Below, piece by piece: positions 7,064 through 15,721 of a DNA stretch of 30,605 nt. Both the position numbers and the translations under genes were made by a program. The notes under the pieces are model-generated. The model was not told the DNA's origin. It saw only the letters and a list, made by a program, of their open reading frames with translations, and did no database searches. The number at the start of each line of letters is the position of its first letter. Within the stretch, counting starts at the first letter, position 1. The DNA is from Thermocaproicibacter sp036844765 (GTDB lineage: Bacteria > Bacillota > Clostridia > Oscillospirales > Acutalibacteraceae), in assembly GCA_036844765.1 (NCBI GenBank), contig DAIUFE010000017.1, positions 1-30,605 on the forward strand, read 5' to 3'.

Positions 7064-7096
7064 CGGCCGCCCGGCAAAACGACTGCCGGGCGGCCG
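7064..7096 (+). terminator. GC-rich hairpin between DUF1858 gene and trmK (weak terminator or attenuator)
   Basis: A perfect 13-bp stem, CGGCCGCCCGGCA with 7084-7096, has a 7-nt loop. Only TTCGG follows, so intrinsic termination is probably incomplete. Confidence 0.55.
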
Positions 7097-7117
7097 TTCG
7101 GCTGAGAGGCCGCGCCG

Positions 7118-7834
7118 ATGAGCCGGCCTCTGTTCTCGCTGGGCGCGCGGCTCGCGCTGTGCGCCGCCATGGTGCGCCCGGGCACGGCGCTGGCCGACGT
7201 GGGCACGGACCACGCCTATCTGCCCGTGTGGCTCGCGAAAAGGGGCCTGGTTCCCCATGCCGTCGCCGCGGACGTGCGCCCCGGGCCGCTGATGCGGGCG
7301 CGCCGGAACATCGAGCGGTACGGCGCAGGGGCCGCCGTGACGGCGCGTCTTTCCGACGGCCTCGATTCCGTGCTGCCGGAAGAGGCGCAGGATGTCGTGA
7401 TGGCCGGCATGGGCGGCCTGCTGATCGCCCAGATCGTCGCCCGCACGCCCTGGCTCCGGGAGGGGGACCGCCGGCTGATCCTGCAGCCGATGACCTCCGC
7501 CGACGGTCTGCGCCGCAGCCTGTCGCGGCTGGGGTTCGCCGTGCTGCGGGAGCGGTGCGCGCGGGAGAACGGGCATGTCTACAGCGTGATGCTCTGCGCG
7601 TACGACCCGCCGAACCGGGCGGAGGGGGAGCGGTTTTTCTACGCGGGCCGCGTCGGCACGGCCGCGCCCGAAGACCGGCTCTACCTCCGCCGGCAGATGC
7701 GGCTGCTCAAAAAGCGCGCGTTCGGCGCGCGCCGCCGCGGGCGGACGGCGGAGGCGGAAAAGCTGGAGGAAGCCCGCGCGCAGATCAGCGCCGCCCTGCA
7801 GCGGGAGCGGATGGAAAGGAGAAATCGGATTTGA
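7118..7834 (+). CDS. trmK: tRNA (adenine-22-N1)-methyltransferase TrmK
   Basis: 238 residues. The N-terminal Rossmann-like methyltransferase domain shows LADVGTDHAYLPVWLAKRG (SAM-binding motif I in TrmK form), AADVRPGPLMRARRNIE, LSDGLDSVLP, and VMAGMGGLLIAQIV followed by LILQPM, which is diagnostic of this family. The C-terminal part (about 175-238) is helical and basic, fitting the coiled-coil tRNA-binding region. TrmK uses SAM to form m1A at position 22 of tRNAs such as tRNA-Ser and tRNA-Tyr. Its stop overlaps the TTG start of the Nif3-like gene by 4 bp (TTGA). In Bacillus the same pair (yqfN-yqfO) is adjacent, supporting the call. Confidence 0.94.
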   Translation: MSRPLFSLGARLALCAAMVRPGTALADVGTDHAYLPVWLAKRGLVPHAVAADVRPGPLMRARRNIERYGAGAAVTARLSDGLDSVLPEEAQDVVMAGMGGLLIAQIVARTPWLREGDRRLILQPMTSADGLRRSLSRLGFAVLRERCARENGHVYSVMLCAYDPPNRAEGERFFYAGRVGTAAPEDRLYLRRQMRLLKKRAFGARRRGRTAEAEKLEEARAQISAALQRERMERRNRI

Positions 7835-8595
7835 CGACCGTGGGGGATATTTACCGGTTGATCGACCGCTTCGCGCCGTTCCGCACCGCGATGGATTTCG
7901 ACAACAGCGGCCTGCTGGCGGGGGCGGAGGAAACGCCCGTGCGCAGGGCCCTGCTTTCCCTCGACATCACGCCGGACGTCGTGCGGGAGGCTTCGGAGCG
8001 TTCCGCGCAGCTGATCGTCAGCCACCATCCGGTGATTTTCCATCCGCTGCGCGCGCTGCGGCCGGGCACGGCGCCGTATCTGCTCGCGCAGGCCGGCATC
8101 GCGGCCGTCTGCGCGCACACGAATCTGGACCTCGCCCCCGGCGGGGTCAACGACTGCCTTGCGGAGCGGCTGGGCCTGCGCGGCGTCCGCGCGCTGAAGG
8201 AATCCGGCGGCCTCGCGGAGGCTCTGCTGGGCGAGACCGCGAAGGAGTACGCGCCGCGGGAGTTCGCGCAGTTCGTGAAGGCCGCCCTCGGCTGCGGCGG
8301 GCTGTTCTACGCCGACGGCGGGCGCGCAGTTTCGCGCGTGGGGCTGTGCGGCGGCGCGGGCGGCGAGTATCTCTACGAGGCGGCCGAACGCGGCTGCCAG
8401 GCCTTCGTGACGGGCGAAGCGAAGCACCACGAGCTGACGGACGCCGAGACCCTCGGCGTCACGCTGGTCGCCGCGGGGCATTTCCGCACCGAGGACGTTG
8501 TGATCCCCCCGCTGCTCGAACGCCTGAAGAAGGAGTTCCCCGAAGTGGAATTCCTCCGCGCGGAGCGGTCGCACTGCCCCGAGAACTATCTGTAG
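7831..8595 (+). CDS. Nif3-like dinuclear metal centre hexameric protein (YbgI/YqfO family)
   Basis: 254 residues from the TTG at 7831, which overlaps the trmK stop and has AAGGAG 9 nt upstream. Family metal ligands are visible: H65-H66 in SHHPVIFHPL, D100 in HTNLD, and H217/E221 in AAGHFRTE. DFDNSGLLAG near the N-terminus and GEAKHHEL near 196 are also typical. Length matches the short E. coli YbgI form; the extra central PII-like domain of Bacillus YqfO is absent. Nif3 proteins assemble as toroidal hexamers with a two-metal site; the physiological reaction is unsettled (GTP cyclohydrolase-like annotations exist). It is followed by rqcH after 17 bp, so trmK-nif3-rqcH look like one operon. Confidence 0.93.
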   Translation: MTTVGDIYRLIDRFAPFRTAMDFDNSGLLAGAEETPVRRALLSLDITPDVVREASERSAQLIVSHHPVIFHPLRALRPGTAPYLLAQAGIAAVCAHTNLDLAPGGVNDCLAERLGLRGVRALKESGGLAEALLGETAKEYAPREFAQFVKAALGCGGLFYADGGRAVSRVGLCGGAGGEYLYEAAERGCQAFVTGEAKHHELTDAETLGVTLVAAGHFRTEDVVIPPLLERLKKEFPEVEFLRAERSHCPENYL

Positions 8596-8612
8596 CGCAG
8601 GGAGGGAAACGC

Positions 8613-10379
8613 ATGGCTCTGGACGGGGCTTTTCTAAGGCATCTGAAGCGCGGCATCGAAGAGGCCGCCCTCGGCGCCCGGGTCGATAAAATTTACCAGC
8701 CCGCGCGGGATGAGCTGGTCTTTTCGCTGCGCACGCGCGAGGGCGCCCTGCGGCTCCTGATGTCGGCGCGGGCGGACAGCGCCCGCATCCATTTCACGCA
8801 GATCGTGCCCGAAAACCCGAGGCAGCCTCCCATGCTTTGCATGCTGCTGCGCAAGCGCCTTTCAGGGGCGCGGCTGCGCGCCGTGCGCCAGCCCGGCCTG
8901 GAGCGGATGCTGTGCCTCGATTTCGAATCGGTCAGCGAGTTGGGGGACCCCCTCCTCCTCACGCTGGCCGTGGAGGTGATGGGCCGCTACAGCAACGTCG
9001 TCCTCGTCGGGGAGGATGGGAAGATCGTCGACGCCCTCCGGCGTGTGGACGCCTCGATGTCGTCGGAGCGGCTGATCCTTCCGGGGGTGGAGTACCGCCT
9101 TCCGCCGCCGCAGGACAAGCTGTGCCTGCTGACGGCCGGCCGGGAGGAGATCGTCGCGCGCGTCCGCGCCGCGTCCCCCGGCACGGGGCTCGCCAAAGCC
9201 CTGCTTTCCGCGCTGCAGGGCCTTTCGCCCATCGTCTGCCGCGAGCTGCAGCACCTCGTCGGGCGCGGCCGCGAGCTCCGCGTGGGAGAGATGACGGAGG
9301 AGCAGTTCGGGCGGCTCTCGTTTTTCGTCGGCCGCCTGGCGGAGACGGTCAAAAACGCGGACGGCGCCCCGTATATGGCCGTCGACCTCTCCGGAAAGCC
9401 GCTGGACTTTTCGTTCCTGCCCATCACCCAGTACGGCACCGCCGCTGTGGTCGCGCGCAAGCCCGGCTTTTCGGAACTGCTGGACGCGTTTTACGGCGAG
9501 CGGGACCGCCTCGAGCGCATCCACGCCCGCTCGCTGGACCTGCTCCGCGTGCTGACGAACGCCTCCGAGCGGCTGAGCCGCCGGATCAACGCCCAGCAGG
9601 CGGACCTCAAACGCTGCGCCCGGCGGGACGAACTGCGCGTGTCCGGCGACCTGCTCAACGCGAACCTTTACCGGCTGGAAAAGGGCCTTTCCTCCGCCGA
9701 GCTGCCCAATTTCTACGAAGCGGGCGAGCCGCCCGTCCGCATCCCGCTCGACCCGCTCCTGACGCCCGCGCAGAACGCCCAGAAATATTACAAGGAATAC
9801 AGAAAGGCGAAAACGGCGGAGGAAGTTCTTACGGTACAGATCGAAAAGAGCCGGAAGGAGCTCGCCTACCTGGACACCGTGTTCGAGGAGCTGAGCCGCG
9901 CCGCCAGCGAGCGCGACCTGGACGAGATCCGCGCCGAGCTGACCGGGCAGGCTTATCTCCGCGCGCCGAAAGCTGGCGCGAAGCGGGGCGGCGGGGAGCG
10001 GCAGCCGCTGGAATTCCGCTCGAGCGACGGGTTTTCCATCTTCGCGGGGCGCAACAACCGGCAGAACGACCTGCTGACCTTGAAGCGCGCGAAAAAGAAC
10101 GACCTGTGGTTCCACACCAAGAACATCCCGGGCTCGCACGTGATCCTCTCCCTGGGCGGAAAGAAGCCCACCCCGGCGGCCGTCGCGGCGGCCGCGCTGA
10201 TCGCCGCGTACCACAGCCGGGGCCGAGGCTCGTCGAACGTCGCGGTCGATTACGCGCCGGTGCGCTTCGTCAGCAAGCCGCAGGGCGCGAAGCCCGGCAT
10301 GGTCGTCTATGTGGGAAACAAGACCGTGTTCGCCTCGCCGGATGCGGACGCGGTGGAAAGGCTGCGGGTCCGCCGGTGA
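8613..10379 (+). CDS. rqcH: Rqc2 homologue RqcH (NFACT/FbpA family)
   Basis: 588 residues; ATG with GGGAGGG 6 nt upstream. Domains: NFACT-N (about 4-200, starting MALDGAFLRHLKRGIEEAALGARVDKIYQP when read from the gene's first codons, with PPMLCMLLRKRL near 72-83), helix-hairpin and coiled-coil regions (about 295-345 and 385-440), and NFACT-R/DUF814 (about 465-575) with FAGRNNRQND, DLWFHTKNIPGSHVI and NVAVDYAPVRFVSKP. RqcH binds stalled 50S-peptidyl-tRNA complexes and recruits tRNA-Ala to add C-terminal alanine tails that mark nascent chains for ClpXP. The Asp-Arg motif I recall from the Bacillus protein appears here as Glu97-Arg98 (GLERML), a conservative change. Older databases call such proteins fibronectin-binding. 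Last gene of the trmK operon. Confidence 0.94.
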   Translation: MALDGAFLRHLKRGIEEAALGARVDKIYQPARDELVFSLRTREGALRLLMSARADSARIHFTQIVPENPRQPPMLCMLLRKRLSGARLRAVRQPGLERMLCLDFESVSELGDPLLLTLAVEVMGRYSNVVLVGEDGKIVDALRRVDASMSSERLILPGVEYRLPPPQDKLCLLTAGREEIVARVRAASPGTGLAKALLSALQGLSPIVCRELQHLVGRGRELRVGEMTEEQFGRLSFFVGRLAETVKNADGAPYMAVDLSGKPLDFSFLPITQYGTAAVVARKPGFSELLDAFYGERDRLERIHARSLDLLRVLTNASERLSRRINAQQADLKRCARRDELRVSGDLLNANLYRLEKGLSSAELPNFYEAGEPPVRIPLDPLLTPAQNAQKYYKEYRKAKTAEEVLTVQIEKSRKELAYLDTVFEELSRAASERDLDEIRAELTGQAYLRAPKAGAKRGGGERQPLEFRSSDGFSIFAGRNNRQNDLLTLKRAKKNDLWFHTKNIPGSHVILSLGGKKPTPAAVAAAALIAAYHSRGRGSSNVAVDYAPVRFVSKPQGAKPGMVVYVGNKTVFASPDADAVERLRVRR

Positions 10380-10380
10380 C

Positions 10381-10409
10381 TGGCAACGGTCGGCGGAATA
10401 TGGTATAAT
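10381..10409 (+). promoter_or_regulatory. Extended -10 promoter for the polysaccharide operon
   Basis: TATAAT at 10404-10409 is preceded by TGG (extended -10). The -35 candidate TGGCAA (10381-10386, 17-nt spacer) is weak. It begins just after the rqcH stop codon, so the polysaccharide operon has its own start. Confidence 0.7.
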
Positions 10410-10448
10410 GAAAAAAATTTCTGGCCACGATATACGGGGAGGCGCGCC

Positions 10449-11993
10449 ATGACGGCGGAACATCTCAACGCGAAGAGCTGCCTGCGGAACACGGTCCTGT
10501 TCGGCGTTTTCGCCGTGCTGGTGCTGACGGCAAACCTGCTCGCGACGGTGGGCGGGGTTTATCAGGAGCCGGCGGCGGCCGTGATGTTCGCGGCGAACGT
10601 CGCGCTGAACGTCGCGGTCGTCGCGGACCTGTGCACCAGGGTCCGGCGCGATTTTCCGCTGCTGGTCTTCGCCGCCTCGTTCGATCTGCTGCTGCTCGGG
10701 CGGGTTTACGTCGCCTATTTCAGCGGGCAGGGACAGATCCTGTACCGGCTGGAGGCCAAGGATTTCAGCACCCTGTTCAACGCCCTGCAGATCGTCACGC
10801 TGTCTTTTTTCGTCGTCTGGGCGGCGTACCGGCTTTCCGGGCCGCTGTTTGCGCGGCGGGAAGCCGCCGTGCGGGAGGGGCGCGCGGACGCCGTCCGCGG
10901 AAACCCGACGGTGCCCGTCGTCCGGCAGATCTGCGAGGCCGTGCTGCTGGTCAGCTCGCTCGCGTTTTTCTTCACGCTGTTCCATTCCATCGTGAACGTG
11001 CTGCAGCACGGGTATCTCGCCTCCTTCACGCAGGAGGCGGACGCCGGCGTTCCCTCCGCCGTCAGCCGGCTCTCCATGTTTTTCGCGCCCGCGTTCGCCG
11101 CGTTCCTCGCGACCCTGCCCGACCGGCGGCAGATGAAGCTGCCGCTTGCGGTCTATGGGGTCTACATGCTCGCCTCGCTGCTCACGGGCCGCCGAAACAC
11201 TTTTGTCTGCGAGGCGCTGATGCTCGCGATCTATTTCGTCCTGCGCGACAGCCTGAGGAAAAAGGACGGGCGGCTGCTCAAAAAGCGCACGGTCCTCTGG
11301 GGCGCGCTCGCCGCCGCCGTCCTGATGTATCTGCTGGAACTGGTCGCGGAATTCCGCGCGGGCAGCGTTTCACCCAAAGGATTTTTCTCTTCGCTGGTCA
11401 ATTTCGTCTACTCGCAGGGGGCCAGCTTCCGCGTGGTCGTCCAGACCCTCAACAACTGGGACCTGTTCGACCATGGCGAGGCCTACCGTTACCTGTTCTA
11501 TCCGCTGGAGCGGTTCGCGCACAATAATCTCTTTATCCGCACGATGTTCGGCCTGGACCCCATCGTGGAGGTCCAGACCACCAAATTCGTCCAGACCACC
11601 TCCAACTTTGCGCATGTCCTCACCTATATGGTGGACCCCGGGCGGTACCTTTCGGGCGGAGGGTTCGGCACGTCCTTTGTGGCGGAGTCGCTCGTGGCCT
11701 ACGGCGCCGTCGGCGTCGCGGCGGTCAGCGCGATGGCGGGCGTGGCGTTCCGGTTCTTTTCCTCGATGCTCACGCGGCCGTGGGTGGTCGTCGCCCTGGG
11801 GCTGATCGCCCTCAAGGACTTCGTCTATCTTCCCCGCAGTTTTGCTTTCCTCTGGGTGACGAACGTGTTCAGCTTCACCTACCTGTGCTTCTTCCTCGGC
11901 GTTTACCTGCTGGCCCTGCTGTGCGTGCATCTGGGCGCCCATGTGCGCGGGGTCTCCGCCGTGGAGCGGCCGCCTGCGGAGGAAGAGCCGTGA
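10449..11993 (+). CDS. Polytopic membrane protein, probable Wzy-like polysaccharide polymerase
   Basis: 514 residues; ATG with GGGGAGG 6 nt upstream. About ten to twelve hydrophobic segments are visible (for example around 17-38, 45-60, 75-90, 118-133, 175-195, 215-232, 295-312, 413-435, 445-460, 470-495). A longer extracytoplasmic stretch occurs in the C-terminal half (about 318-405, with SQGASFRVV, GEAYRYLFYPLERF and the GGGFGTSFVAESL segment). That topology and the GGGFGTSFVAES-type motif fit O-antigen/capsule polymerases, which link lipid-bound repeat units outside the membrane. Context agrees: two glycosyltransferases and a Wzz-like protein follow in the same operon with a 4-bp overlap to the next gene. 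Sequence conservation in Wzy is low, so the call rests largely on topology and neighbours. Confidence 0.75.
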   Translation: MTAEHLNAKSCLRNTVLFGVFAVLVLTANLLATVGGVYQEPAAAVMFAANVALNVAVVADLCTRVRRDFPLLVFAASFDLLLLGRVYVAYFSGQGQILYRLEAKDFSTLFNALQIVTLSFFVVWAAYRLSGPLFARREAAVREGRADAVRGNPTVPVVRQICEAVLLVSSLAFFFTLFHSIVNVLQHGYLASFTQEADAGVPSAVSRLSMFFAPAFAAFLATLPDRRQMKLPLAVYGVYMLASLLTGRRNTFVCEALMLAIYFVLRDSLRKKDGRLLKKRTVLWGALAAAVLMYLLELVAEFRAGSVSPKGFFSSLVNFVYSQGASFRVVVQTLNNWDLFDHGEAYRYLFYPLERFAHNNLFIRTMFGLDPIVEVQTTKFVQTTSNFAHVLTYMVDPGRYLSGGGFGTSFVAESLVAYGAVGVAAVSAMAGVAFRFFSSMLTRPWVVVALGLIALKDFVYLPRSFAFLWVTNVFSFTYLCFFLGVYLLALLCVHLGAHVRGVSAVERPPAEEEP

Positions 11994-13207
11994 AGACGCT
12001 GCTGCTGCTGACCACGTCTTTCCCGTACGGGGAAGGGGAGGAATTCGTTTCGGCCGAGCTGGAGCGGGCGTCCGGCTTCGACCGGATCGTGGTCTGCCCG
12101 TGCCGGCCCGGCGTTTTCTCGGGGCCGGCGAAGGCCCTGCCCGCCGGTGCGGAGGCGGTTCCGCTCCCGGCGGCGCGCCGGGGCCGCGCGGCGTATCTGC
12201 GCGTACTGGCGCGGCCCTGCGTCCCCGCCGAGCTTTTCCGCCTCCTGCGGTCGGGCCGGTTTTCCGTGGGGCGCGCGCACGAGCTGCTGTTCTTCATGAA
12301 GAACGCCGACCGTATTTTCCGCGGGCTGAAGCAGCTGCGCCTGTTCCGCCGCGGGGACGAGGCCGTGGTCTACAGCTACTGGTTCTACGACGCGGCGGCG
12401 GGGGGCGCGCTGTTTTCGGCTTTTCTGCGGCGCCGCAGGGTCCGGGTGCGGCAGATTTCCCGCGCGCACGGGTTCGACGTTTACCCCGAGCGGAAGAATG
12501 GCTATCTGCCGATGCGGGAATTCCTGCTCCGCCGCGAGGACGGGGTCTATCCCTGCTCGGAGGACGGCGCGCGGGCGCTTCGCTCGGCGTTTCCCCGGTA
12601 CGCCGGAAAGGTGCGGGCGGCGTATCTCGGCACGCGGGACGGCGGCCTCGGCCGGGCCTCGCGCGAGCCGTTCCACGTGGTGACCTGCTCCTACATGGTC
12701 CCGGTCAAGCGGCTTTCCCTGATCGCGCAGGCCCTGCGGCAGGCGGAGTTCCCCGTGGTGTGGACGCATCTCGGCTCCGGCCCGGAGGAAGCGAAGGTCC
12801 GCGCGCTGGCCGGGGGCTTTCCGCCCGGGGTGCGCGCGGAGTTTGCGGGGCAGCGACGGAACGGGGAGATTCTCGAGTATTATCGCGAAACCCCCGTGTC
12901 CGTCTTCCTCAACGTCAGCTCCAGCGAGGGGATCTCGGTCTCGATCATGGAAGCCTGCTCGTTCGGCATCCCCGTGATCGCCACGGCGGTGGGCGGCACG
13001 CCGGAGATCGTCTCCGACGGATCGAACGGCTTCCTGCTGCCGGCGGATTTCACGCCCCGGATGCTGCTGGACGCGCTGGACCGCGTCCGCAAGATGGACG
13101 AGGCCGGGTACCGTTCCCTGTGCGAAAACGCCCGCGCGGTCTGGGCCGAAAAGTTCGACGCGGCGAAAAATTACGAAAAGTTTTACGGAGAGATCAGCAG
13201 GCAATGA
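11990..13207 (+). CDS. Glycosyltransferase, GT4-like (GT-B fold)
   Basis: 405 residues from the GTG at 11990, overlapping the upstream stop (GTGA); GGAGGAAGAG lies just upstream. The N-terminal domain has TTSFPYGEGEEFVSAEL, YSYWFYDAA and SRAHGFDVYPERKNGYLPMR. The C-terminal nucleotide-sugar domain has TCSYMVPVKRL, then NVSSSEGISVSIMEACSFGIPVIATAVGGTPEIV, the E-x7-E motif of GT4 retaining enzymes. It ends ATG-overlapped with the next gene. Donor and acceptor cannot be deduced. It is clearly paralogous to the minus-strand gene at 16785-18071: both share FPYGxGEEF, YSYWxYD, SRAHGxDxYP, GYLPMR, YLGTRD and SSSEGxxVSIMEACSFGIP. Confidence 0.9.
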   Translation: MKTLLLLTTSFPYGEGEEFVSAELERASGFDRIVVCPCRPGVFSGPAKALPAGAEAVPLPAARRGRAAYLRVLARPCVPAELFRLLRSGRFSVGRAHELLFFMKNADRIFRGLKQLRLFRRGDEAVVYSYWFYDAAAGGALFSAFLRRRRVRVRQISRAHGFDVYPERKNGYLPMREFLLRREDGVYPCSEDGARALRSAFPRYAGKVRAAYLGTRDGGLGRASREPFHVVTCSYMVPVKRLSLIAQALRQAEFPVVWTHLGSGPEEAKVRALAGGFPPGVRAEFAGQRRNGEILEYYRETPVSVFLNVSSSEGISVSIMEACSFGIPVIATAVGGTPEIVSDGSNGFLLPADFTPRMLLDALDRVRKMDEAGYRSLCENARAVWAEKFDAAKNYEKFYGEISRQ

Positions 13208-14391
13208 AATTTTTGTATGTGAGTTTCGTCTCGGCAACGGCGCAGAATTCCGGCATCCTCAAAAAGATCGCCGGGCAGACGCGGGGCGTCGCACAGCTTG
13301 GCTGGCAGGCCGATTCCCTGTGCCTGGGGGAAAACGCCGTGGTCCTGAACCCGGGCGGCGCTCCCCCGGCGAGCAGACCGCTTCCGCCGGGGCTTCGCTG
13401 GCGGGCGCTTCAGCGCGCCGCTGCGGAAGCAATCTGCGGCTTTGTGGAGGAGGGCGGATACGACGCCGTTTATATCAAAGGGTTTCTGGCGACGCCGTAC
13501 GGCCTGCGCGTCGCCCTGTGCGCCAAAGCGGCCCGCCCTGCATGCCGGGTGATTTATGAAGTCGCCACCTATCCCTACTGGGGCGAATACCGGCATGCGT
13601 TCCGGGTCGATCTCAAAAAGCGGGATCTCCGTTCGTTTGCGGGCCATGCGCTGGAGGTTGCGCAGCACTGCCTGGCCGCTCCGCGCATGAAGCGGGGTGT
13701 GGACGCGCTGGCGATCTTCGGCCGGCCGGCCGGAAGGCTGTGGGGGATCCCGGCCATCGCCGTCGACAACGGCGTCTCCGTGGACCGGATCCGGTTCCGC
13801 GGCAGAGCGGCGTTCCCGGCGGGGCAGGTCCGTCTGCTCGGCGTCGCGGGGACCTCCGTGGCGCACGGCTATTCGAGGGTGATCGAAGGGATCGCGCGCT
13901 ATCAGGCGAAAGGCCCGGCGGACAAGCCCGATATCCTGTTCGAGATCGTGGGGGAAAACGAGACCATCCGGGCGCTGAAGACTCTGGTCGCGCGCCTGGG
14001 CGTCGGCAGCCGGGTCCGCTTTCTTGGCTACCGGAAAGCGGAGGAGCTTCAGGAGCTCTACGCGGAATGTGACGCCGCGGTCTCCACGCTGGCGGCCTAC
14101 CGGCTGGGCCTGCGCCGGCTCTGTCCGCTCAAGTCGCGCGAATACTGCGCCGCGGGGGTGCCGTTCCTCTATGCCTACGAGGATACCCTGCCGCCGGACG
14201 CCCCGTTCGCGCTGAAGCTGCCCAACGACCCTTCCCCCGTGGACATGGGGGCCGTGGTGCGCTTCGTGGAAAACTGCCGCCGCCATCCGGAGATTTCCGA
14301 GCGGGAGAGAAAATTTGCGCAGGAGCATTACGACTGGAAGAATATCATGAAGCGCGTGCTCGATTTCGCGGGAGCCGCAGCGAAAAATTAA
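13204..14391 (+). CDS. Glycosyltransferase, GT4-like, second in the polysaccharide operon
   Basis: 395 residues; its ATG overlaps the previous stop (ATGA). N-terminal GT-B-type start MKFLYVSFVSATAQNSGILKKI, then VIYEVATYPYWGEY around 117-130 and IAVDNGVSVDRIR around 186-198 where GT4 proteins usually carry the NGVD motif. The C-terminal half has VGENETIRALKTL, RVRFLGYRKAEELQELYAECDAAVSTL and LKSREYCAAGVPFLYAYED, matching the donor-binding region; the E-x7-E motif is less clear than in the preceding gene. It probably adds one sugar of the repeat unit on the cytoplasmic side. The Wzz/kinase-like gene follows after 16 bp. Confidence 0.82.
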   Translation: MKFLYVSFVSATAQNSGILKKIAGQTRGVAQLGWQADSLCLGENAVVLNPGGAPPASRPLPPGLRWRALQRAAAEAICGFVEEGGYDAVYIKGFLATPYGLRVALCAKAARPACRVIYEVATYPYWGEYRHAFRVDLKKRDLRSFAGHALEVAQHCLAAPRMKRGVDALAIFGRPAGRLWGIPAIAVDNGVSVDRIRFRGRAAFPAGQVRLLGVAGTSVAHGYSRVIEGIARYQAKGPADKPDILFEIVGENETIRALKTLVARLGVGSRVRFLGYRKAEELQELYAECDAAVSTLAAYRLGLRRLCPLKSREYCAAGVPFLYAYEDTLPPDAPFALKLPNDPSPVDMGAVVRFVENCRRHPEISERERKFAQEHYDWKNIMKRVLDFAGAAAKN

Positions 14392-14407
14392 GAGGAGGAC
14401 TACCGAG

Positions 14408-15661
14408 ATGGAACTGTCCGTGAGCTTTTCGGAGATCGCCCGGTATTTCAGGGAAAACAGGAAAAAATACATCCTGGCCGTGCTGGCGGTGGGCGTTATC
14501 TGCGGTCTGCTCCCGCTGAAATTCACCCAGTATTCCTACAGCGGAAGCACCACCCTGATTTTCACCTGCGACGTTCCCCAGAATGCGGAAAGCGATTATC
14601 AGCTGCAGTACACCAACATCCTCTACAGCCGGGTGCAGTCCGCCGTGGCCCTGGCGGCGGGGAATTCCCTGCTGACCGAGACCGCCCAAAAGGCCGGCGT
14701 GAAGGAAGCGGACATCAGCAAAATCGCCGCCGAGCAGCTCAATTCCTCGCCTGTTGTCAAGCTGACCGTCTATACGCCGGACGCGGCCAAGGCCGCCCTG
14801 CTTTCCGACACGGCCGCCCAGATTCTCGCCGACAAGATGGAGCGGCAGTTTCCGTCGCCGAAGCTCACGGCGGATATCAGCGATCCCTCCGTCCCCGCGA
14901 AGCCGCAGTCGAAAAAGGCGTCGATGGTTAAGTCCGGCATCCTGGGGGTCCTTCTCGGGTGCATCCTTTCTCTCTGCTTCGGCGTGCTCCGCGTGCTCGG
15001 CGACCGCACGGTCCGCAACGGCCGCTTTGCGGAAGAGGCGCTGAAGACCCGCCTGCTTGCGGAGATCCCGGCCGACGGGAACGCGGACGCTTTCCGCCGG
15101 ATGCGCGCGGCGGCGCTGCACCGGGCGCCCGGCGCGCGGGCCTTCCTCGTCGCGGGCGTGTGCGGCGGGGACGGCGGGGACGCCGTGGCCGCCGGTTTCG
15201 CCGCCTCGCTCGCGCAGACCGGAAAAAAAGTGCTCGCCGTCGATGCGGACCTGCGCGACCCCGGGCTGGCCGCGCGTGCGGGGACGCCGGACGCGCGGAC
15301 GATCGCGGACGTGCTGAACGGCGCCTGCGCCCTTCCGGAGGCCGCGGCCCCCGTGCCCTCGCAGCCGGGGCTGAGCGTCCTGGCCGGGTCCGCGGCGAAG
15401 CAGGCCAGCCCGGCGGATCTGCTTGCGGGCGCCGGATTTGAAAAACTGCTGGCCGAGGCCGAGGACCTTTACGATTACGTCGTGCTCTGCGCGCCGGCCG
15501 ATTCCGCCTATCCGGACGCGGAAAACCTCGCCGGGCGCGCGCAGGCCGTGATCCTCGCCGTGCGGTACGGCTCCACGCCGTTTGCGCTGATGAAGGAATC
15601 CTGCCGGCGCATCGCGGCGGCGGGCGGCCGGCTCGCGGGCTTTGTGACAACCGGCGCGTAG
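14408..15661 (+). CDS. Wzz-type chain-length determinant fused to a degenerate BY-kinase domain
   Basis: 417 residues; AGAGGAGG lies about 9 nt upstream. Residues 1-195 resemble a Wzz/YveK protein: membrane helices at about 21-38 and 173-193 enclose an extracytoplasmic helical domain. Residues about 205-417 look like the BY-kinase (CpsD/EpsB) P-loop fold, with VLAVDADLRDP (275-285) as a good Walker A' and YDYVVLCAP at the Walker B position. The Walker A segment, normally GEGKS/T, reads VCGGDGGDAVAAG and lacks Lys and Ser/Thr. Walker B ends in Cys where Asp is usual, and there is no C-terminal tyrosine cluster. I therefore call it a likely inactive kinase fused to its membrane activator, perhaps a structural regulator of the upstream polymerase. 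It ends the operon. Confidence 0.8.
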   Translation: MELSVSFSEIARYFRENRKKYILAVLAVGVICGLLPLKFTQYSYSGSTTLIFTCDVPQNAESDYQLQYTNILYSRVQSAVALAAGNSLLTETAQKAGVKEADISKIAAEQLNSSPVVKLTVYTPDAAKAALLSDTAAQILADKMERQFPSPKLTADISDPSVPAKPQSKKASMVKSGILGVLLGCILSLCFGVLRVLGDRTVRNGRFAEEALKTRLLAEIPADGNADAFRRMRAAALHRAPGARAFLVAGVCGGDGGDAVAAGFAASLAQTGKKVLAVDADLRDPGLAARAGTPDARTIADVLNGACALPEAAAPVPSQPGLSVLAGSAAKQASPADLLAGAGFEKLLAEAEDLYDYVVLCAPADSAYPDAENLAGRAQAVILAVRYGSTPFALMKESCRRIAAAGGRLAGFVTTGA

Positions 15662-15675
15662 TTTCCCCGCCGCGC

Positions 15676-15704
15676 GCATAATCGCCGGAATCCGGATGAT
15701 ACTA
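15676..15704 (+). promoter_or_regulatory. Possible sigma-G (forespore) promoter for DUF421-DUF4363
   Basis: GCATA (15676-15680), 17 nt, GATACTA (15698-15704) matches the forespore sigma-G pattern (GNATR, 17-18 nt, CATNNTA) at all but one defined base. An inverted repeat CCGGAAT/ATTCCGG (15685-15691, 15706-15712) overlaps it. Caveat: the start site would fall only about 10 nt before the ATG. Confidence 0.4.
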
Positions 15705-15721
15705 AATTCCGGTGATGAAAG

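Noticed and set aside
8862..11009. Minus-strand open frame of about 715 codons across rqcH and the polymerase gene
   Set aside because: It spans two recognised plus-strand genes and the promoter between them, without an RBS or recognisable domain.
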